Shown: positions 9,101 to 16,738 of the stretch, in pieces
Position numbering within the stretch: the first letter of the stretch is position 1
How the letters are laid out: the number at the start of each line of letters is the position of its first letter
Assembly (NCBI GenBank): GCA_964408085.1
Contig: CAYOYB010000007.1
Span: 29,749 to 93,748, forward strand
Source: CAJLIR01 sp964408085
GTDB lineage: Bacteria; Bacillota_I; Bacilli_A; RF39; UBA660
Direction: 5' to 3'
Length of the DNA: 64,000 nucleotides
Made by a program: the position numbers and the translations under genes
Notes under the pieces: generated by a model
The model's input: only the letters and a program-made list of their open reading frames with translations
Database searches by the model: none
Told to the model about the DNA's origin: nothing

Positions 9101-9750
9101 ATTTTAATTATTATTTAGAAGTTATAGATAATCCTAATTTACCTTTTTATGGCAATTTAAAATTAGCTACTCAAGTCTTTGACTTAACTTTTGGTATGAA
9201 TGGTAAGGAAAGATTGAGTTTCCCAGAAATTGTCGAAAAATTAAATTTAAATTTAGATGTTACAACTATCAGTAAATTAGTTTATGATTTAATGCTTAGT
9301 GTATGCAAATTTAAAGATGGAATAGAAAAAGAAAAGACTTTTAGTTTTGAAGAAGTTTATACATATTACCAAACTCATCAAGAGAGCATTCCAGATTTTC
9401 AAAAAAGGATTTATCAAAAATATTTTTACAGAGTAAATAAATCTAAAGAAAATAATGGTCATTTTATAAAACTATCTTATTATATTATGTCAGATTTAAT
9501 TAAAGATAAGAATCCAGATGCCTTTGTCTTAGCAAATACTACCAAGGACGAAATATTAGATATATTAAAGAAATATGGAAAAAATATAAACAAAAGAGTT
9601 AAAATGAATTTGATGCATCGCTTTGGTATAAAGGAAAGAGAATTTATGAATGGTAAAGATATTAACCACATATATAAATTATTATCTACTTTAGATGACA
9701 AAAGACTAGAACAAACGAAAACACAATTAGTTTTAGCTCAAAAAAATTAA
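6133..9750 (+). CDS. Giant sigma-70-like protein with tandem sigma-4/HTH units
   Basis: About 1205 aa. Residues about 15-120 are sigma region 2: YLNEIRRYPILSIAQQTELGMR, LLVKCNLRLVVSVAFHY, LDIIQEGNLGLIRAVETYDPSKAAFTTYAVPWIKFKITRE. Region 3 follows, then LNQPIGDNEQNELGDIVP, then a region-4 helix-turn-helix near 225-285 (YLATILNITLERIRQIKEGALAKI). A normal sigma factor would end here. Instead about 900 residues follow that read as repeated 80-100-aa helical units, each with a sigma-4/HTH-like core, for example EQYATILEVTLEELKQIM, EISKLTQLTTTKISNIVT and DQLAEKYNISKGQLSRDM. Region 2.4 is aberrant: the usual RIP motif reads IRKPVFM. I used the ATG at 6133, nine bases behind AGAAAG; the ATG at 6124 abuts that sequence directly. 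No known family of this architecture comes to mind. It may be a sigma factor or a multi-site DNA-binding regulator. Confidence 0.8.
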   Translation: MEDEIKILTDDELEKAFTSAAYTSYLNEIRRYPILSIAQQTELGMRKDKEAKELLVKCNLRLVVSVAFHYKPLLKHLDILDIIQEGNLGLIRAVETYDPSKAAFTTYAVPWIKFKITRERDEKDSEIRKPVFMTTATNKYLKLVNNCEQKNLPLPSDKEICDILNITMNTLKSIRTTLNQTIVSLNQPIGDNEQNELGDIVPVENNEYNNIINEIDDGYLLLVIKEILSPLRYFVIYHNILSDDKKSLTYLATILNITLERIRQIKEGALAKIKPYIKENSKLFIQTLNKIRNREGNKFSYLKTTPLSPTKIIKYMYLKDDLTDLERQLYELNVFGKYKYNNEQYATILEVTLEELKQIMISLKSKINQKFSDVKPFRHFQILMTKTYGTKIFNIDIINKEKIIDYYALKEKYSSLSLEEILCYFNDIDYNLTPAEEQLLNRFFGVYDACLVREREIEKEINILKFGFKRTDHSEHINNLYKIYQKIKNDFSEVQQLYLECYVFGEKNKQEFNAQYPNYKIDRDKLISLLEKKYYHIFEYFENSFTKEKWLQIKEKYSHRFTEQKLKVLDLYFDVFERTHSRTEMAKMLNIDSTDLNNLLQPALELANKLYSGIVSTLEIDKELYIPYILQPYCEFVPETRKILKLYLIESKTYEEISKLTQLTTTKISNIVTSGIRKIDFYRFNIIEPFLIEKNELDEIFKFYDKKISFQERQIIELKYLQYLENSDISKKLGLDLKFVNNTISRFNSFYDRFKTKDVSIDLNDIKNELSLHQSETVLTDREIEFASFYYGLPTGYNPNAHKLSKEELMMRMDLSDTIFANIEKSIKSSLKKKKVGLKKPEIIYIPRDKLKELLSDAHLPISEKERDIICHLLELNDYKYMTLEELSAKIGENKGSIKTRYQRAIISIYKYINHEIEGIVNYELDILPLLKYFGTSDRQKIIDCYKNGLTYDQLAEKYNISKGQLSRDMDRIRNIIHEIQNNPDAKKFDFNYYLEVIDNPNLPFYGNLKLATQVFDLTFGMNGKERLSFPEIVEKLNLNLDVTTISKLVYDLMLSVCKFKDGIEKEKTFSFEEVYTYYQTHQESIPDFQKRIYQKYFYRVNKSKENNGHFIKLSYYIMSDLIKDKNPDAFVLANTTKDEILDILKKYGKNINKRVKMNLMHRFGIKEREFMNGKDINHIYKLLSTLDDKRLEQTKTQLVLAQKN

Positions 9751-9760
9751 ACAAAATATA

Positions 9761-9822
9761 AAAATAGCACCAATATTAAAGTTCTTTTAAATAAAGAATT
9801 TAAGTAAATTGGTGCTATTTTA
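9761..9822. terminator. Bidirectional terminator between giant sigma-like gene and dnaJ
   Basis: The long hairpin AAAATAGCACCAAT/ATTGGTGCTATTTT (9761-9774, 9808-9821) with a second internal stem. A and T runs on both sides suit both strands, and it mainly serves the plus-strand gene ending at 9750. Confidence 0.7.
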
Positions 9823-9834
9823 AAGTTATCTAAT

Positions 9835-9866
9835 TTAAAAAAACTATATATTTCAAATATATAGTT
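9835..9866 (-). terminator. Terminator of the dnaK operon
   Basis: Perfect 11-bp stem AACTATATATT/AATATATAGTT (9842-9852, 9856-9866). On the minus strand it is followed by a T run, immediately behind the dnaJ stop. Confidence 0.85.
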
Positions 9867-10970
9867 CTATAAATATTCTTTATATTGTTTAAATTCACTA
9901 CTATCTTCTAAATTAGTTTTAGATAATTGTTCAAACAATTTTTTCTGATCTTTAGATAATTTAGTTGGTGTTATAACTTTAATGACAACATACATATCAC
10001 CTTTACGACCAGTTTGAACATCTTCAACCCCTTTACCTTTTAAACGATGTTTATCACCAGTTTGACTCCCCTCAGGAATTGTTAATTTAACACTACCATA
10101 AAGAGTTGGAATATCTTTTTTACAACCTAAAACAGCATCTGTTATTGTTAAAGGTAATGTAAGATAAATATCATTTTCATCTCTTTCAAATAAAGCATGA
10201 GATTTAACATTAAATTCTAAATACAAGTCACCATTTGGACCACCATTATAACCAGCTTCACCTTTACCAGCTAAGCGAAGTTGATTTCCAGTATCAACAC
10301 CTGCTGGAATTTTTACTTCAATATCTTTATTCTTTCTTATGCGACCTGTTCCACGACACTTAGAACAATTTTCATCAAACACTTTACCTTTACCTTGGCA
10401 ATTAGAACAAGTTGTTCTAGTCATAAATGTTCCTAATAAAGTTCTTTGCTCTGAAGTTACTTGACCACTACCATGACAAGTTGGACATGTTTTTTCGCCA
10501 TGACCACCAGTTCCTGAACAACCATCACACTCTTCTGATACATCTAAATTTAAAGTCTTTTTGCAACCAAAAACGGCTTCTTCAAAAGTTAAATTTATTC
10601 GCATTACAGAATCTCGACCCTTAGATTTTCTTGTTTGTGAAGAGCCTCTACCTCCACCAAAGCCAAATCCAGAACCAAATATATCACCAAAAATATCGGA
10701 GAAATCAAAACCTGAAAAATCAAATCCTCCTCCACCCATACCATTATTATCAAAAGCAGCATGACCAAACTGATCATATTGACGTCTTTTATTATCATCA
10801 GATAAAACAGCATAAGCTTCTTGTGCTTCTTTAAATTTTTCAGCAGCATCTGGTTCTTTTGAAACATCTGGGTGATATTTTTTAGCTAATTTACGAAAAG
10901 CACTTTTTATTTCATCTTGACTAGCACTTTTTGAAACACCAAGCACTTCATAATAATCTCTTTTATTCAT
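9867..10970 (-). CDS. dnaJ: Chaperone DnaJ
   Basis: Hsp40 co-chaperone that stimulates the DnaK ATPase and delivers substrates. At 367 aa it has all the type I parts in order: a J-domain (residues 1-70, HPD in KKYHPDVSK), a Gly/Phe region (GFDFSGFDFSDIFGDIFGSG), four CxxCxGxG zinc motifs (CDGCSGTG, CPTCHGSG, CSNCQGKG, CSKCRGTG; about residues 140-205) and the substrate-binding beta domains. It is the last gene of the HrcA-controlled operon, 23 bases behind pepF, so pepF and dnaJ should share a transcript. Confidence 0.97.
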   Translation of the reverse strand: MNKRDYYEVLGVSKSASQDEIKSAFRKLAKKYHPDVSKEPDAAEKFKEAQEAYAVLSDDNKRRQYDQFGHAAFDNNGMGGGGFDFSGFDFSDIFGDIFGSGFGFGGGRGSSQTRKSKGRDSVMRINLTFEEAVFGCKKTLNLDVSEECDGCSGTGGHGEKTCPTCHGSGQVTSEQRTLLGTFMTRTTCSNCQGKGKVFDENCSKCRGTGRIRKNKDIEVKIPAGVDTGNQLRLAGKGEAGYNGGPNGDLYLEFNVKSHALFERDENDIYLTLPLTITDAVLGCKKDIPTLYGSVKLTIPEGSQTGDKHRLKGKGVEDVQTGRKGDMYVVIKVITPTKLSKDQKKLFEQLSKTNLEDSSEFKQYKEYL

Positions 10971-10993
10971 ACATCTTACTCCTTTCTAACTAA

Positions 10994-12787
10994 TTAAATT
11001 AATTCTTTTAATGATTGTAATTTTTCATTAAACATAGCAAGAGCTTTCTCAATTGGTTCACTAGTTGTCATATCTACGCCAGCTTTCTTTAGAATATCTA
11101 ATGGATATCCATTACAACCACTACTTAAAAATTCTAAATATCTTTCTTTTGCACCTACTACACCATTTAAAATATCACTAGCTATCGCAATAGCAGCTGA
11201 TATTCCTGTTGCATATTTATAAACATAAAAACTAGTATAGAAATGAGGGATTCTTTTCCATTCATGTTTAATAAGTTCATCACTTACCATATTATCACCA
11301 AAATATAGTTTGTTCAAATCATAATAAGTTTTATTAAACTCTTCTTCAGTAAGTGGAATATTTTTACTATATTTATCATGCATTATCATTTCAAATTCAG
11401 CAAACATTGTCTGTCTAAATAAAGTTCCTTTTAACTTATCTAAGAATTCATTTAAATATAAAATCTTTTCTTCTTTTGTTTTTGCATTTTTATATAAATA
11501 ATCATTTAATAATATTTCATTAACAGTCGAAGCAATTTCTGCTAAAAAAATTGGATAATCGTGATAAATATATGGTTGATTTTTTCTAGAATAATAAGAA
11601 TGCATCGAATGACCTAATTCATGCGCCATTGTACTAACTGAATCTATTGTATTATTATAATTAAGTAATAAATAAGGATAAGTATCATATGTTCCCCAAC
11701 TATAAGCACCTGACTTTTTACCAACAGTTGGGTATACATCTATCCAACGCTCGTCAAAAGCTTTTTTTAAATCACTTAAATATTTATCACCTAATGGTTT
11801 TAAAGCCTCAAATATAATTTCTTTACCTTCTTCAAAAGGGATTTCTTTTGGAACATCACTACATAAATCAACATAAACATCCCACATATGAAGTTCTGAA
11901 ACACCTAGAACTTTCTTACGTAAGGCAACATAATCATACATTTTATTCATGTTTTTATGTACTGTATTAATCAAATTTTGATATACATTAATACTTATAT
12001 TATCCTGAAATAAACTCATCTCTATTGGACTATTATATTTTTTTACATTACTATTAAAGAAATTTTCTTTAATCTGTCCTTTATAAGTAGTAGCTATAGT
12101 ATTTTTAATACTATTCCAATAATTATACATATTATTGAAAGCTGCTTCTCTTACAGTTCGCACTTTACTATTCATATACTTTATATAATTGCTATTAGTT
12201 AGTTTGATACTATTTCCCTCTTCATCAGTTATATTTCCTAAATTAATATCAGCATTATCTAAATTATAAAAAGCTTCAGCACACCCACCAAAAGCATTAT
12301 TAGCATTAGTTACAATTTCTTCTAATTCCTTCGATAGGGTATGTTCTTTAAATCTAAAAGTCTTTTCCAAATCAAAACGATATAGTTCTAACTTAGGTTC
12401 TTCTTCAATTAATTTTTCTACATCTACAAAAGATTTTTCTAACATTTCTGGCAAAATAAATGATAATTTAGTTGACATATCTTCATATAAATTTTGTATT
12501 CTCATCTTTAAAGCTTGATTTTGTGTGTTTTTAGTATCACTATCACACAACATATTAGCATAAACATAAAGCTTTAATGATTGGCGATTATATTTATTTA
12601 AAAGCTCATAAAAATCATATAGATTTTTACCACTAGTCATTATTTTGCCTTTATAATTTTCTAATTTAGTACATAAATTAGTTACATCTTTTATTGCGTC
12701 ATTAATTTCTTTATCACTAGAAAACACTTTTTCTATATCCCACTTATATTGCTCACTAATCTCACTTCTTGTTTTTTCTTTTTCCAT
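10994..12787 (-). CDS. pepF: Oligoendopeptidase F (M3 family)
   Basis: A 597-aa cytoplasmic zinc metallopeptidase that trims medium-length peptides. The zinc site is MAHELGHSMHSYYS near residue 385, with the third ligand in FLAEIASTVNE. The conserved substrate block HFYTSFYVYKYATGISAA lies near 500. Length and layout are standard for PepF. Its place is unusual: it lies between dnaK and dnaJ in a heat-shock operon, which suggests co-induction with the chaperones to clear peptides from damaged proteins. That role is an inference from position only. A hairpin separates it from dnaK. Confidence 0.94.
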   Translation of the reverse strand: MEKEKTRSEISEQYKWDIEKVFSSDKEINDAIKDVTNLCTKLENYKGKIMTSGKNLYDFYELLNKYNRQSLKLYVYANMLCDSDTKNTQNQALKMRIQNLYEDMSTKLSFILPEMLEKSFVDVEKLIEEEPKLELYRFDLEKTFRFKEHTLSKELEEIVTNANNAFGGCAEAFYNLDNADINLGNITDEEGNSIKLTNSNYIKYMNSKVRTVREAAFNNMYNYWNSIKNTIATTYKGQIKENFFNSNVKKYNSPIEMSLFQDNISINVYQNLINTVHKNMNKMYDYVALRKKVLGVSELHMWDVYVDLCSDVPKEIPFEEGKEIIFEALKPLGDKYLSDLKKAFDERWIDVYPTVGKKSGAYSWGTYDTYPYLLLNYNNTIDSVSTMAHELGHSMHSYYSRKNQPYIYHDYPIFLAEIASTVNEILLNDYLYKNAKTKEEKILYLNEFLDKLKGTLFRQTMFAEFEMIMHDKYSKNIPLTEEEFNKTYYDLNKLYFGDNMVSDELIKHEWKRIPHFYTSFYVYKYATGISAAIAIASDILNGVVGAKERYLEFLSSGCNGYPLDILKKAGVDMTTSEPIEKALAMFNEKLQSLKELI

Positions 12788-12810
12788 TATTTCTCCTTAT
12801 AGTAGTACTA

Positions 12811-12832
12811 AAGTTCTAGTTTCCTAGAACTT
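12811..12832 (-). other. Intergenic hairpin between dnaK and pepF
   Basis: Perfect 9-bp stem AAGTTCTAG/CTAGAACTT with a four-base loop. There is no T run behind it on the minus strand, so it is not a classic terminator. It could stabilise the upstream dnaK message or mark a processing site. Confidence 0.55.
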
Positions 12833-12850
12833 CAGTTACAATATTAATTT

Positions 12851-14677
12851 TTATTTTTCTTCGTATTCAGCATCTTTTATATTATCATCTTTTTTACTAT
12901 CTGATTCTGTAGAAGATTCACCAGCTTGTGCTTCTTGGTTAGCTTTAGCAGCCTCTTCATATACTTTAGCACCTAATGCCATAGCTGATTCATTTAATTT
13001 TTCTTTTTTAGCTTTAATATCTTCTAAATCATTTTTCTCTATTGCTTCACGTAATTCTTTAATTTCTTTGTCAGCTTTTTCTTTATCTTCACTACTTACT
13101 TTATCACCTAAATCTTTAATTGATCTTTCAGTAGCAAAAATTAATTGTTCTGATTCATTTTTTAAATCAGCCTCTTCTTTTTTCTTAGTATCAGCTTCTT
13201 TATTAGCTTCTGCTTCTTTTACCATCTTATCGATTTCTTCATCACTTAAGCCAGTTGAAGATGTAATAGTAATAGATTGTTCTTTATTTGTTCCTAAATC
13301 TTTAGCTTTAACATTAACAATACCATTAGCATCAATATCGAAAGTAACTTCAATTTGTGGTACACCTCTTGGTGCTGGTGGAATATTTGTTAATTGGAAT
13401 CTACCTAATGTTTTATTATCAGCAGCCATACTTCTTTCACCTTGTAATACATGAATATCTACAGCAGGTTGATTATCAGCAGCAGTTGAGAATACTTGAC
13501 TCTTACTTGTTGGGATTGTTGTATTTCTTGGAATTAAAACTGTCATTACGCCACCTAATGTTTCAATACCAAGTGAAAGAGGTGTAACATCTAGTAAAAC
13601 GATATCATTAACTTCTCCTTGAAGTACACCACCTTGAATAGCTGCACCCATCGCAACAACTTCATCCGGGTTAACACCTTTAGAAGGTTCTTTACCTAAT
13701 TCATTCTTAATTAATTCTTGAACTCTTGGAATACGAGTAGAACCACCAACTAATAATACTTTATCAATATCGCTCTTATTTAATCCAGCATCTTTCATAG
13801 CCTTTCTAACTGGCTCTAATGTTGAATCAACTAAATCACGTGTTAAATCCTCAAATTTAGCTCTTGTAATTTCCATTTCAAAGTTAACAGGAGTTCCATT
13901 AACTTGCGCAATAAATGGTAATGAAACTTGTGTAGTAGTCATATTACTCAAGTCTTTTTTAGCTTGTTCAGCAGCTTCTTTTATTCTCTGCATTGCCATT
14001 TTATCATCTTTTAAGTTAACTCCCTCTTGTGAATCGATTTCAGCAATAATATAATCAACTAATTTATTATCAAAGTCATCTCCACCTAAATGGTTATTAC
14101 CACTTGTCGATAATACTTCAAATACACCATCGCCAAGTTCTAGAATTGATACATCGAATGTACCTCCACCTAAATCGTAAACAAGAATTCTTTCATTTTT
14201 ATCTTGTTTATCAAGTCCATAAGCTAAAGCAGCAGCTGTTGGTTCATTAATAATTCTTTTAACATCAAGTCCTGCAATTTTACCAGCATTCTTAGTCGCT
14301 TGTCTTTGAGCATCGTTAAAATATGCTGGAACTGTAATAACAGCCTCTGTAACAGTTTCACCTAAATAAGCTTCAGCTGTCTTTTTTAAGTCTCCTAAAA
14401 TCATTGCGCTAACTTCTTCAGGACTATAAGATTTACCATTAGCTTTTACTTTTTCATTTGTACCCATTAATCTTTTTATAGAAGAAATAGTTTCTGGATT
14501 AATAACAGCTTGATGCTTTGCTTTTGTTCCAACTAACATTTCTCCATTTTTGAAAGCTACAACTGATGGAGTTGTTCTTCCACCTTCAGCATTAGCAATA
14601 ACTTTTGACTCTCCACTTTCATATACACAAACACAACTATTTGTTGTTCCTAAATCTATACCTATACATTTACCCAT
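12851..14677 (-). CDS. dnaK: Chaperone DnaK (Hsp70)
   Basis: ATP-dependent Hsp70 chaperone, 608 aa. The nucleotide-binding domain shows GIDLGTTNSCV, VPAYFNDAQRQATK, IINEPTAAALAYG, LVYDLGGGTFDVS and LLVGGSTRIPRVQ. The substrate-binding domain starts near residue 360 (LLDVTPLSLGIETLGG). The helical lid ends in an acidic tail, IKDAEYEEK. It is preceded by AAAGGTGAAG. It lies third in hrcA-grpE-dnaK-pepF-dnaJ, works with GrpE and DnaJ, and should be repressed by HrcA. Confidence 0.98.
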   Translation of the reverse strand: MGKCIGIDLGTTNSCVCVYESGESKVIANAEGGRTTPSVVAFKNGEMLVGTKAKHQAVINPETISSIKRLMGTNEKVKANGKSYSPEEVSAMILGDLKKTAEAYLGETVTEAVITVPAYFNDAQRQATKNAGKIAGLDVKRIINEPTAAALAYGLDKQDKNERILVYDLGGGTFDVSILELGDGVFEVLSTSGNNHLGGDDFDNKLVDYIIAEIDSQEGVNLKDDKMAMQRIKEAAEQAKKDLSNMTTTQVSLPFIAQVNGTPVNFEMEITRAKFEDLTRDLVDSTLEPVRKAMKDAGLNKSDIDKVLLVGGSTRIPRVQELIKNELGKEPSKGVNPDEVVAMGAAIQGGVLQGEVNDIVLLDVTPLSLGIETLGGVMTVLIPRNTTIPTSKSQVFSTAADNQPAVDIHVLQGERSMAADNKTLGRFQLTNIPPAPRGVPQIEVTFDIDANGIVNVKAKDLGTNKEQSITITSSTGLSDEEIDKMVKEAEANKEADTKKKEEADLKNESEQLIFATERSIKDLGDKVSSEDKEKADKEIKELREAIEKNDLEDIKAKKEKLNESAMALGAKVYEEAAKANQEAQAGESSTESDSKKDDNIKDAEYEEK

Positions 14678-14701
14678 AAATTCTTCACCTTTCCTTTTTT
14701 C

Positions 14702-15373
14702 TTATTCACTAACTTTTACCATTGCTGGTCTAATCACTTTATCTTTTAATAAGTATCCCTTTTGTAAAACTTCTATTACCATACCAGCCTCGACTCCTTC
14801 TTTTGGTTCAGTCATAACAGCTTGATGGTAAGTTGGATCAAATGGCTTATTTGCGCCATCAATAGCCTTAACCCCATTACGCTCCAAAATAGAAACTAAT
14901 TTACAATATATCATTTTAAATCCTGATAAGAACTTAGATACTTCATCTTCTAAATTGTCATCATCCATACTAATTGCTCTTTCAAAATTATCAACAATTG
15001 GTAAAATTTCTCTTACAATATCTTCACTTGAATATTTAAGCATTTTACTCATTTCTTCATCTTTTCTTTTACGATAATTAATAAGTTCTGCATTAGTACG
15101 AAGATTTTGTTCTTCTAAAGCTTTTACCTTTTCCTCTAATTCTTTTACTCGTTCTTTAAATTTATCCTTTTTTTCCTTTTTATTCTTTTTTTCATCACAT
15201 CTATGACCATCACAATCAGAAGATTCTTCATCGTTTAAGCAATCACATGTACTATCGTCTCCGTTATGCATATCGCAATTATCATCGCAAGAACACTCAG
15301 AGTCACAATTGCATTCATGATTACAGTTGCATTCTTGATTTTTAAGCTCTTCATTCTTCATCTCTTCTTCCAT
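14702..15373 (-). CDS. grpE: Nucleotide exchange factor GrpE with Cys-rich N-terminal tail
   Basis: GrpE releases ADP from DnaK. About 223 aa. The C-terminal 150 residues are typical: a coiled coil (KFKERVKELEEKVKALEEQN), LRTNAELINYRKRKDEE, ILPIVDNFERAIS, a long helix and the beta-wing (YHQAVMTEPKEGVEAG, KGYLLKDKVIRPAMVKV). The first 60 residues are not typical. They hold 11 cysteines (15, 17, 21, 23, 27, 29, 33, 43, 45, 54, 59) in a CxC-x3 rhythm with three His and many Asp/Glu, followed by a Lys-rich linker. Other GrpE tails are acidic but normally lack Cys. Metal or redox binding is plausible. The start is the ATG at 15373 behind AAGGAGG; a longer reading from 15409 would overlap hrcA. Confidence 0.93.
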   Translation of the reverse strand: MEEEMKNEELKNQECNCNHECNCDSECSCDDNCDMHNGDDSTCDCLNDEESSDCDGHRCDEKKNKKEKKDKFKERVKELEEKVKALEEQNLRTNAELINYRKRKDEEMSKMLKYSSEDIVREILPIVDNFERAISMDDDNLEDEVSKFLSGFKMIYCKLVSILERNGVKAIDGANKPFDPTYHQAVMTEPKEGVEAGMVIEVLQKGYLLKDKVIRPAMVKVSE

Positions 15374-15389
15374 CGTATCCTCCTTATCG

Positions 15390-16400
15390 TTACATTTTCG
15401 TTTCATCAATGTTTTCCATTATATAATTAAGTAATGTAATAACACGATCATATTCCATTCTTTTTGGACCAATTAAAGCAATTGTTCCTTCTTCACCATT
15501 TGCTTTATATTTAGTTTTAATAACAGTCATATCGTCATCAAATTCATTTTCACTACCAATATAAATTTTAATATTACCTTCACCTTCGCTATCATCAGCT
15601 GTAATACTACTAATAATATCTTTATCATCAAACTTACTAACAATTTGTCGAATCTTATCGATATTATCAAATTCTGGCTCCATTAAAATATTACTTGGTT
15701 TATGAAGACTGATATTTGGACTATTTGTAAAATCCGTAAAAGCATTATAAAATGCATTATATAAAACTTCATGTTGATGTACATATTGTGGAATAATTGG
15801 TTTAATTTCAAATTCTAGCTTACTACTAACTTCATTTATTGGTGTTCCTACAATCAATTTATTAATTAATTCAACCATTTGTTTTATTTCTTCTAAAGAA
15901 ACTTGTTCTTCCAAAACGATATTTCGATGTTCTACATGTCCCTTATCAGTAATAACAATTCCAATAAAATGATAATCATCTAGTGGTACAACTTCAACTT
16001 TTGTTACTTTATTTTCACTGGCTGTCGTACCTAGGACTATTGAAGTGTAATGTGTTAAATCAGAAATTATCTCCATACTTTTAATAATTGTATCACTAAT
16101 CATTAATGAATTATTTTTAAAAATTGTTTGTAATTTAAGCATATCGTCACCAGTCAATTCCTTAGGTTGCATAATATTATCTACATAATAGCGATACCCT
16201 TTTTCACTTGGTATTCTTCCTGATGATGTATGTGTTTTTTCTAAAAGACCTAATTCCTCAAGTTCACTCATTTCATTTCTAATTGTAGCACTTGAACAAT
16301 TTAGAATTTCACATAGTGACTTTGAACTTACTGGTCTAGCTGTCTTAATATAATCCTCAACAATTAATTTTAACAATTCAATTTGTCTATTGCTTAACAA
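15390..16400 (-). CDS. hrcA: Heat-inducible transcription repressor HrcA
   Basis: Repressor that binds CIRCE operators and controls the class I heat-shock genes. At 336 aa, it has an N-terminal winged helix (LSNRQIELLKLIVEDYIKTARPVSSKSL, SSATIRNEMSELEELGLLEKTHTSSGRIPSEKGYRYYVD) and a C-terminal GAF-like dimer domain ending in a conserved block (GPKRMEYDRVITLLNYI). The start codon is TTG at 16400, behind AGGTGAT. First gene of its operon, so it represses itself through the two operators just upstream. Confidence 0.97.
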   Translation of the reverse strand: MLSNRQIELLKLIVEDYIKTARPVSSKSLCEILNCSSATIRNEMSELEELGLLEKTHTSSGRIPSEKGYRYYVDNIMQPKELTGDDMLKLQTIFKNNSLMISDTIIKSMEIISDLTHYTSIVLGTTASENKVTKVEVVPLDDYHFIGIVITDKGHVEHRNIVLEEQVSLEEIKQMVELINKLIVGTPINEVSSKLEFEIKPIIPQYVHQHEVLYNAFYNAFTDFTNSPNISLHKPSNILMEPEFDNIDKIRQIVSKFDDKDIISSITADDSEGEGNIKIYIGSENEFDDDMTVIKTKYKANGEEGTIALIGPKRMEYDRVITLLNYIMENIDETKM

Positions 16401-16415
16401 TATATCACCTACTTT

Positions 16416-16442
16416 TTAGCACTCAACATCCTGTAGTGCTGT
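16416..16442 (-). promoter_or_regulatory. CIRCE operator 2 (gene-proximal)
   Basis: On the plus strand TTAGCACTC (perfect arm, 16416-16424), nine bases, TAGTGCTGT (6 of 9 matches to GAGTGCTAA). It overlaps the expected transcript start and leader of hrcA. Confidence 0.8.
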
Positions 16443-16446
16443 TTTC

Positions 16447-16475
16447 ATTATACTATTATATGTTAGCATTGTCAA
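16447..16475 (-). promoter_or_regulatory. Sigma-A promoter of hrcA-grpE-dnaK-pepF-dnaJ
   Basis: Perfect minus-strand TTGACA (16470-16475), 17 bases, TATAAT (16447-16452). The -35 overlaps the spacer and arm of one CIRCE operator and the start region overlaps the other, so HrcA can block it from both sides. Confidence 0.92.
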
Positions 16476-16489
16476 TATATGAGTGCTAA
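16463..16489 (-). promoter_or_regulatory. CIRCE operator 1 (distal)
   Basis: TTAGCATTG (7 of 9), nine bases, GAGTGCTAA (perfect arm, 16481-16489). It contains the -35 element. Together with the operator at 16416 it forms a pair in which each site keeps one perfect outer arm. Confidence 0.8.
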
Positions 16490-16683
16490 AAAATTAAATT
16501 TTAAATTTTTTGATTATAAAAAAAATGATTTATTCTCGAAAAACTTTTATTTAGAAGGTATATATGCAAAATTTTTATTATATTCAAATATATTTTCTTA
16601 TTTGTTATTAGTAATTTTGAACATTTTTTAAACCATTGTTATATTATTTAATAATAAACATTATGAATTATTATTAAAAATTC

Positions 16684-16712
16684 TTGCTATCTTTGAGGTG
16701 TTGCATTATAAT
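16684..16712 (+). promoter_or_regulatory. Sigma-A promoter of the J-domain gene
   Basis: TTGCTA (16684-16689), 17 bases, TATAAT (16707-16712), with AAAGGGG before the ATG at 16739. A second possible promoter lies upstream (TTGAAC 16617, 17 bases, TATATT 16640 with TG extension). The rest of 16490-16683 is AT-rich without a gene. Confidence 0.65.
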
Positions 16713-16738
16713 ATAAACAATTATGAAAGGGGAATAAT

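Noticed and set aside
10561..10867. Several overlapping short ORFs around the dnaJ Gly/Phe region
   Set aside because: Caused by the biased codons of the Gly/Phe stretch; DnaJ is complete on the minus strand.
13068..13454. 128-codon ORF opposite dnaK
   Set aside because: Mirror of the conserved dnaK coding frame, no ribosome binding site; a codon-bias shadow.
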